Source: Tubulanus polymorphus
Lineage: Eukaryota; Nemertea; Palaeonemertea; Tubulaniformes; Tubulanidae
Direction of reading: 5' to 3'
Assembly (NCBI RefSeq): GCF_964204645.1
Contig: NC_134030.1
Coordinates: 13,236,447-13,296,446 of the forward strand
DNA: 60,000 bases
Below, one piece after another: positions 55,145 through 60,000 of this stretch. Within the stretch, counting starts at the first letter, position 1, and each line of letters opens with the position of its first letter. A program made the position numbers and the translations under genes. A model generated the notes under the pieces. That model was not told where the DNA came from, did not search any database, and saw only the letters and a program-made list of their open reading frames with translations.

Positions 55145-57227
55145 ATGGAAGAAGATATTCCAATGGATACTTATGGTGACACCCCTGGTATAAGTGATGA
55201 ACTGATTTTAATGAAACTAATTTTGATACTGATGATGGATCAGCATATAATAATAATTTAAATAATGATGAAGATGATTCTAGTGGGCCTATATTATATG
55301 ATTATGATGAATTTGAGGATGATACTGAAACAGATAAAAAAATAATAGATTATTTAAGAACCCACGGTGAGATAATAATTAAAACTAGACCAGAAAGAAA
55401 AGATTTAATTAATAGATTAGAAAGAACAGAAAACCCTGAATTGAACAAAGAATTATTATACATAAAACATAGTGTAACAATTACCGTTAAAATATGAGTC
55501 CCACAATCACAAGTTCGAAAAAGATTTAAAACATCAAAACTATTAGCAAAAATAATACTCTGGCCAATACTCATGCCGGTGTTATAAAATCCCTTGCTCA
55601 GATTGTGATAAATTTCATATAGGTGAAACTGGTCGCTCCCTCAGCAGTTGTATTAAAGAGCATAAGAAAGATATTATTAATCAAAAACCCCAAAGTGCTG
55701 TGGCTACCCACGTTTGGGATACCAATGGTCATCAATTTGATTTTGATAATTCTCGTATAATTTTTTCGTCTCACAGTATTACCCGACGTCACATAGTTGA
55801 GTCGGCTTTAATAAATTCCCATTCAAATTCCTGTGTCAATGGTAACCTTGGTTTCTCCCCTCATAATAAACTTTGGTCCCTATACATTTTCTCTCTGGTT
55901 AATATTACCTAGTTTTCATGTGGAATAGTGTGTGTCGTTCTTACTGGTATATATACTGCGAAATGTCATAATTGTATTCACTCTTGAGAATGCTTTTTAG
56001 GATAAAACCGAAAATTCGAGATTTTAATAAATTCTTTATAGTTTTGATGTTTTAAATCTTTTTCGAACTTTTGATTGTGGGACTCATATTTTATTTGTCT
56101 CTCGCGATTAATTGCGTAGTTTTATCACGTTAACAAATACAGTTATTGAAGAATTATTACCAAAAAATGTAACTGATAACATTGAACCAGAAGATATTTC
56201 AGCACAAATTAGAAGAGATGACATACATTTCATGAATAATTTAGAATTCAAAAAAGATTCATGGTATTAAAATGTTGAATTAAATAACAAAACTGTATCA
56301 ATTCAATTATCTAAAATGGGACAAGAAGATCTGTACCATCCTGAAATGTTAGCAAGATCTACAATTGAAAAATCAAAAGGTGGTACAGAATTTCTCAGAA
56401 TTATATGAAATGCACTCGATAGAGTAAATGAAGAAGAACCAATTTCGAATATTGATATTAACAAATATTCACCATCCAAATCCTACTTATGTTGATCCAG
56501 AAATGGAAGAGTATGGAGATCGATTAGATAAATTAAGAACTTCAACACCAGAAACATCGAGAAGAAATATACAACAAATTGACAATGATTCAATGACAAT
56601 GACAATGACAAGTCAATTACAATCAGTAAAAATTTTGATAGCATGTTAGATACAGTTCATTCATTTCAAGAAGAGATTAATAGTGTTTTAGATACACCCG
56701 GTACTGAAACTGGAACAAATCAAATGCAACATTCATTAGAAAAAGGATTACTTGATTTAAATGAAGAACAATTAAAAATATTTCCTGAACAAGAACGTAG
56801 AGAAATTAAAGGTATGCAAGAATCAGCTGGTGAAATTGCATAATATGAATATTTAGATGAGATTTTCTAAAATAACTATGATAGAAAAAGAATTAACTAA
56901 TGCAAATGAAGAATTAAAACAATTAGAATTGAATAGAGATCTTCAAGTAATTGATGAAGTTGAATATGAATGCAGAAAGTTAGCTTTAGAAAAAGAAATT
57001 GATGATCTAAAATATAACAAAGAATTACAGGAAAAAGAAAGAGATATATTATTGAAATCATATGATCTTAATCATATTAGAAAATTAAAAGTTATTTCTA
57101 AGGATTTAATAATAAAACCAGATTCTAAACTATCATCGAAAGATAGAATAAGATTATTATTTAAACTAGAAGGTATAACAATTCTTTCAATTCTGACAGC
57201 TGTAACTATGTTATTTACAACAATACG
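55145..57227 (+). pseudogene. Coiled-coil membrane protein, split and truncated copy
   Basis: Starts at ATG 55145 with a class 2 leader, and its acidic N-terminus resembles that at 27495. It contains a long region (about 56130-56840) with no counterpart in the main element, several stops, and a Penelope fragment (55490-56092). The coiled coil and first hydrophobic segment (from 56857) match 26340-26700. It is cut at about 57227, just after VTMLFTTI. The longer middle suggests this protein varies between Polinton lineages. Confidence 0.75.
55490..56092 (+). mobile_element. Penelope-like element fragment with GIY-YIG nuclease domain
   Basis: 55574-55912 reads CYKIPCSDCDKFHIGETGRS, then CIKEHKKDI, AVATHVWDTNGHQFDF and HIVESALI, a GIY-YIG endonuclease domain of the kind at the C-terminus of Penelope-like retroelement proteins. 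No reverse transcriptase is present, so it is 5'-truncated, as is common for these elements. The fragment is bracketed by 52-bp inverted repeats (55490-55541 and 56040-56092). It lies inside a Polinton gene. CGTTAA occurs at both outer sides, at 55485 and near 56128, a possible short duplication. Confidence 0.8.
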
Positions 57228-58282
57228 CATGAAAATTTTAATGTTGAATTTGCCATTCATCTTGGTAGATGCTCGTGAAATAAAGGATGATGATGAACAC
57301 ATGAAAAATTGGATTTGTCTCCAAAAGATTACCATTTTTAGCTTATCGCCAGTTGTATCTCGAGATACAGTTACATTATTGGAGGTGCTCATTACCCACC
57401 ATGATGAAAGGTTTATTGAACTTTATCCTGACCAAAGTTATACCCCAAAATTGCACTACTTAATTCATCTTCCTGAACAAGTGAAATAATTTTGGTCCTT
57501 TACGCACTCATTGGTGCATGCGATTCGAGGCTAAACATGGGCAATTTAAAAGGATGCCATGGAAGAGTTTCAAAAATGCTCCAAAGGTGATAGCTCGGAA
57601 ACACCAAGAATGGCTTTGTCTGCAGCAATTTGATATGACTGCTGGAAGAAATTTGAATTACTTAAGTAGTGGTAATGATGTTAAATTTGATCACATCCTT
57701 ACAGTGGAAGAAGCCTATCATGAGGCAATATGTGAACATTTTCGACAAGTAATTCCAGCATTCCAACCTCGGGATGTCATGATAAGCTCAAAAGTTACGA
57801 TGTCAGGACATAGTTACCAGCCAGATGACATATTACTGATTGAATTTGATGAAGATGCCTTCCCTGTTTTCAGTAGGGTGGTCAGAATTATCGTTATTCT
57901 ACAACAAAAACATCTTATATTGGAAAAAATGATAACAGAAAACTATGTTGCCAAACTTAACATTTTCAAACTCACTGGAACTGGAAGAACATTTTTTTCT
58001 AACGTAAATGATTTAAAATTTCAATGGGTTCTGCAAAAGAAAATTATCAGTGACAACCTCCATGTTGTGCTCTCAAACAGTCCTATAGTGATGATTCTTT
58101 CAAATTCGGTCAATGTTTGGTTCCAATTGCTCGTTAATTTTGGACACACTAGTCCTTATATGACCAAATTTCCAACTCTAAGTATCGCAGCTTGTTTGTT
58201 GTCATCATTTTCCTATGATTGGAAACTAGCAGCAAGTCCTGTACATGAAATCGGAAGTTACTCATTGATCATATGTAAATAG
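57228..58282 (+). pseudogene. Transposase-like protein, C-terminal part
   Basis: Two frames: the end of the first (to 57489) has LHYLIHLPEQVK, and the second (57518-58282) begins HWCMRFEAKHGQFKRM and continues KNAPKVIARKHQEW. A stop and a phase change near 57487 separate them. This looks like the C-terminal region of an animal DNA transposon protein, perhaps CACTA-like, but I am not certain of the superfamily. The upstream catalytic part is absent, replaced by Polinton fragment D. Confidence 0.45.
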
Positions 58283-58959
58283 TCGGAAGTGTACTGTAGC
58301 AACCCTTCTTATCTACAGAAAAATGGCTGCTAAGCTGATAGTTTGTGTGGATGTTGATAATAACAAGAGCTATGTTGCGGCAGCTTCACTTTAATTATTA
58401 ATGGGGTTTTACAATTTTCATAAATGTTTTATGAATTAGTCAACTTCCAGAAATCTGTCACTCTTGGGACCTCTGAAATTTTAGCAAAATAATCGAGGGT
58501 GGCGGCGGGTTAGTGAATCTAAGTGTTTCTCATTTTCTTCAAGATATCTGAATTTTACTCAAACTAGATGTTCAAATGGACACTCAATAGAGCACAGTAT
58601 CTAGTGGAGATAAACAAATAGTGGTAATATATGGAGACCAATTCTTAAACTTGTACTTCATAATTGAATATTTCTGATGACTGCCTGGTGGATGGAATTT
58701 GATGGTAAATCGGAAGCTAAAAGCATTGATTAATGCAGGACTAAGCTTACTTGGTGTTAGCCGATGGTGGCAGATAACCAGCAGTTGACACTCTTTAGCG
58801 TTTAGAAATAGTGGTCTTTTGTGTAGAATAATTCAAGTAACAAGCAATGGTTTGAGAAGACCCAGTCTTGTCAAATCAAAAGATTTAAGACGTTTGTAAT
58901 TCATGTATTACAGGGTGCTTTGAAGAAATCTCTCAGTCAGAAAGTCAGGCATCTAAGAT
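58283..58959. other. No gene recognised
   Basis: No reading frame or repeat that can be supported. Confidence 0.4.
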
Positions 58960-59385
58960 GTGGTGAGAAGAAAAGAAAAACTGAGGCAGGCAAATCAAAT
59001 TGACCTTATCACTAATAGGTATGCAAACTTTCGTGATTACGATAAGTTCCCAACTACCAATAATAGTGATGTTCAAGTGGCTTCTTTTCTGCATTTAGGA
59101 GACCAGGTATCTGGTGCGTTTGTTAGTCAGTATAGTTCTCATGCCATGGGTAGTGGTCAGCTTAGTACTCGTGCCATTGGTAGTCAGCATACCATTGGTA
59201 GTCAGCTTAGTTCTCATGCCATTGGTAGTCAGCATACCATTGGTAGTCAGCTTAGTTCTCATGCCATGGGTAGTCAGCTTGGTTCTCATGAAGTCAGTGA
59301 ACAAGAAATCGAAGTCGGCAAATTCAATCTCGATTGCAAGTCTTTGTTATGTGAAGCCGCTGAGTTTTATTCCCCTTCATTTTGA
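58960..59385 (+). CDS. ORF with Ser/His/Gly/Gln repeats, possible host exon
   Basis: A 141-codon frame. The middle (about residues 58-110) consists of repeats such as SSHAMGSQ and HTIGSQL, encoded by a tandem DNA repeat at about 59140-59290. The rest is charged and without a known domain. It lies upstream of two exon-like segments on the same strand and could belong to the same host gene, but no splice sites linking them are obvious. Confidence 0.4.
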   Translation: MVRRKEKLRQANQIDLITNRYANFRDYDKFPTTNNSDVQVASFLHLGDQVSGAFVSQYSSHAMGSGQLSTRAIGSQHTIGSQLSSHAIGSQHTIGSQLSSHAMGSQLGSHEVSEQEIEVGKFNLDCKSLLCEAAEFYSPSF

Positions 59386-59582
59386 TACGAACATTTACGA
59401 ATTTAGATATTATTTTCCATTTTCGGGAGCATATCTCATTTATCGTTCTCATTAAACTTCACAAATGTATCTTCTAGAGATTCAGTGTACTCGCGAATAG
59501 CCATGGTCTATGAACATCAATTTATAAAGAAATGCTACCAATACATGCTATCAATACATGTACAATTTCTTATGTTATTTAG

Positions 59583-59690
59583 ATGAAGAGGACATATGTC
59601 CTCTTGCATTTGAAAGTCCCCAGGTACAGGTCACAGCTGGAGAAGAGTTAGGTGAATCAGGAGTGAATAGTCCTTCAAAGCAAGAAGCAG
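59583..59690 (+). CDS. Host gene exon (probable)
   Basis: A 108-base segment between an acceptor (pyrimidine-rich, TTATTTAG) and a donor (GTGAGT at 59691). It is open in the phase that reads EEDICPLAFESPQVQVTAGE. Both borders interrupt a codon after its first base, matching the next exon. Product not recognised. Confidence 0.55.
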
Positions 59691-59907
59691 GTGAGTTGAT
59701 AATTGAACGATAGTTCACACCTTCCCTGAGCTGGTTTTGAGCTGGTTTGAAGTAAGAGTAACAAGTACAGTAGACAGTAAATAACTTTCAGTTAATAATT
59801 TCGTAAGAATGGGAGGTTGTCAGCCACTTGTTTTCTTGAATTTTTTACGCAAATCTATCAAAATTGCCATGGAATGCACTCTATTGTATGACTTTTGATA
59901 ATTTCAG

Positions 59908-60000
59908 ATGGTTCTTTATCCTCAGAGAAAATGGAACAACTCGTAGCGTTAGGTTCGCAAACTATTCTGGACCGTCCACGCATTACTCGATTAATGAGGG
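59908..60000 (+). CDS. Host gene exon, continues beyond the window
   Basis: Begins after TAATTTCAG and is open to the window's end, reading GSLSSEKMEQLVALGSQTI then LDRPRITRLMR. The phase agrees with the exon at 59583-59690. Product not recognised. Confidence 0.5.

Larger units (their letters stand above)
49602..57227 (+). mobile_element. Polinton fragment D (structural-gene block), decayed
   Basis: The gene order matches 31476 down to about 26340 of the main element, here on the plus strand: possible OB protein, penton-like protein, small proteins, large anchored protein and coiled-coil protein. It is cut on the left by the double hairpin and on the right at about 57227 by transposase-like sequence. 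It is split by a retroelement-derived insertion (51368-52869) and a Penelope fragment (55490-56092). It is more decayed than the main element, but useful for confirming gene limits. Confidence 0.9.

Overview
The window looks like a gene-poor, repeat-rich stretch of a metazoan nuclear genome, probably an aquatic invertebrate. The reasons are the mixture of a Polinton/Maverick DNA virus-like transposon, BEL/Pao and Ty3/Gypsy-type LTR retroelement remains, a Penelope-type GIY-YIG fragment, tRNA-like sequences and split exons with GT-AG borders. The species cannot be named from this. Nearly everything recognisable is mobile DNA, and only two short exons at the far right look like an ordinary host gene.

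Layout. 125-786 is a piece of a Polinton capsid gene that ends at a double hairpin. 790-9435 is repeat family H, copy 1, split by a gag-protease LTR retrotransposon (2749-9263, 4-bp target duplication CTAT, tRNA-Phe-type primer site). 9436-15794 has tandem and inverted repeats but no gene I can support. 15795-17859 is a backward Polinton fragment (packaging ATPase, integrase), followed by a BEL/Pao pol fragment. 18408-35957 is an end-to-end Polinton of 17,550 bp with a 6-bp target duplication (TACAGC), inserted inside that BEL/Pao pol gene. 36032-41196 holds tandem repeats, a foldback insertion and a 2.4-kb inverted-repeat element. 41197-42947 is another Polinton end, sitting in a Ty3/Gypsy gag gene. 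43265-44428 is the retroelement's repeated 5' region, and 44429-47514 has no clear gene. 47515-49601 is family H, copy 2. 49602-57227 is a decayed Polinton structural-gene block, itself split by two later insertions. 57228-58282 is a transposase-like relic. 58960-60000 holds a repeat-containing ORF and host exons.

The main Polinton has two convergent arms. The left arm (plus strand) carries a zinc-finger ORF, an HNH nuclease, small proteins, a retroviral-type integrase with chromodomain, and an A32-like packaging ATPase. The right arm (minus strand) carries protein-primed DNA polymerase B, a small possible OB-fold protein, a penton-like protein, several small membrane proteins, two larger structural-region proteins, the double-jelly-roll major capsid protein and a multi-zinc-finger protein. 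The arms meet at a palindrome-rich region (23180-23515). Start codons are preceded by one of two different AT-rich leaders, which split the genes roughly into a replication/left-arm class and a structural class. Most genes carry single-base frameshifts or in-frame stops, so the element is a dead copy. The capsid gene, and the ATPase in the neighbouring fragment, remain open.
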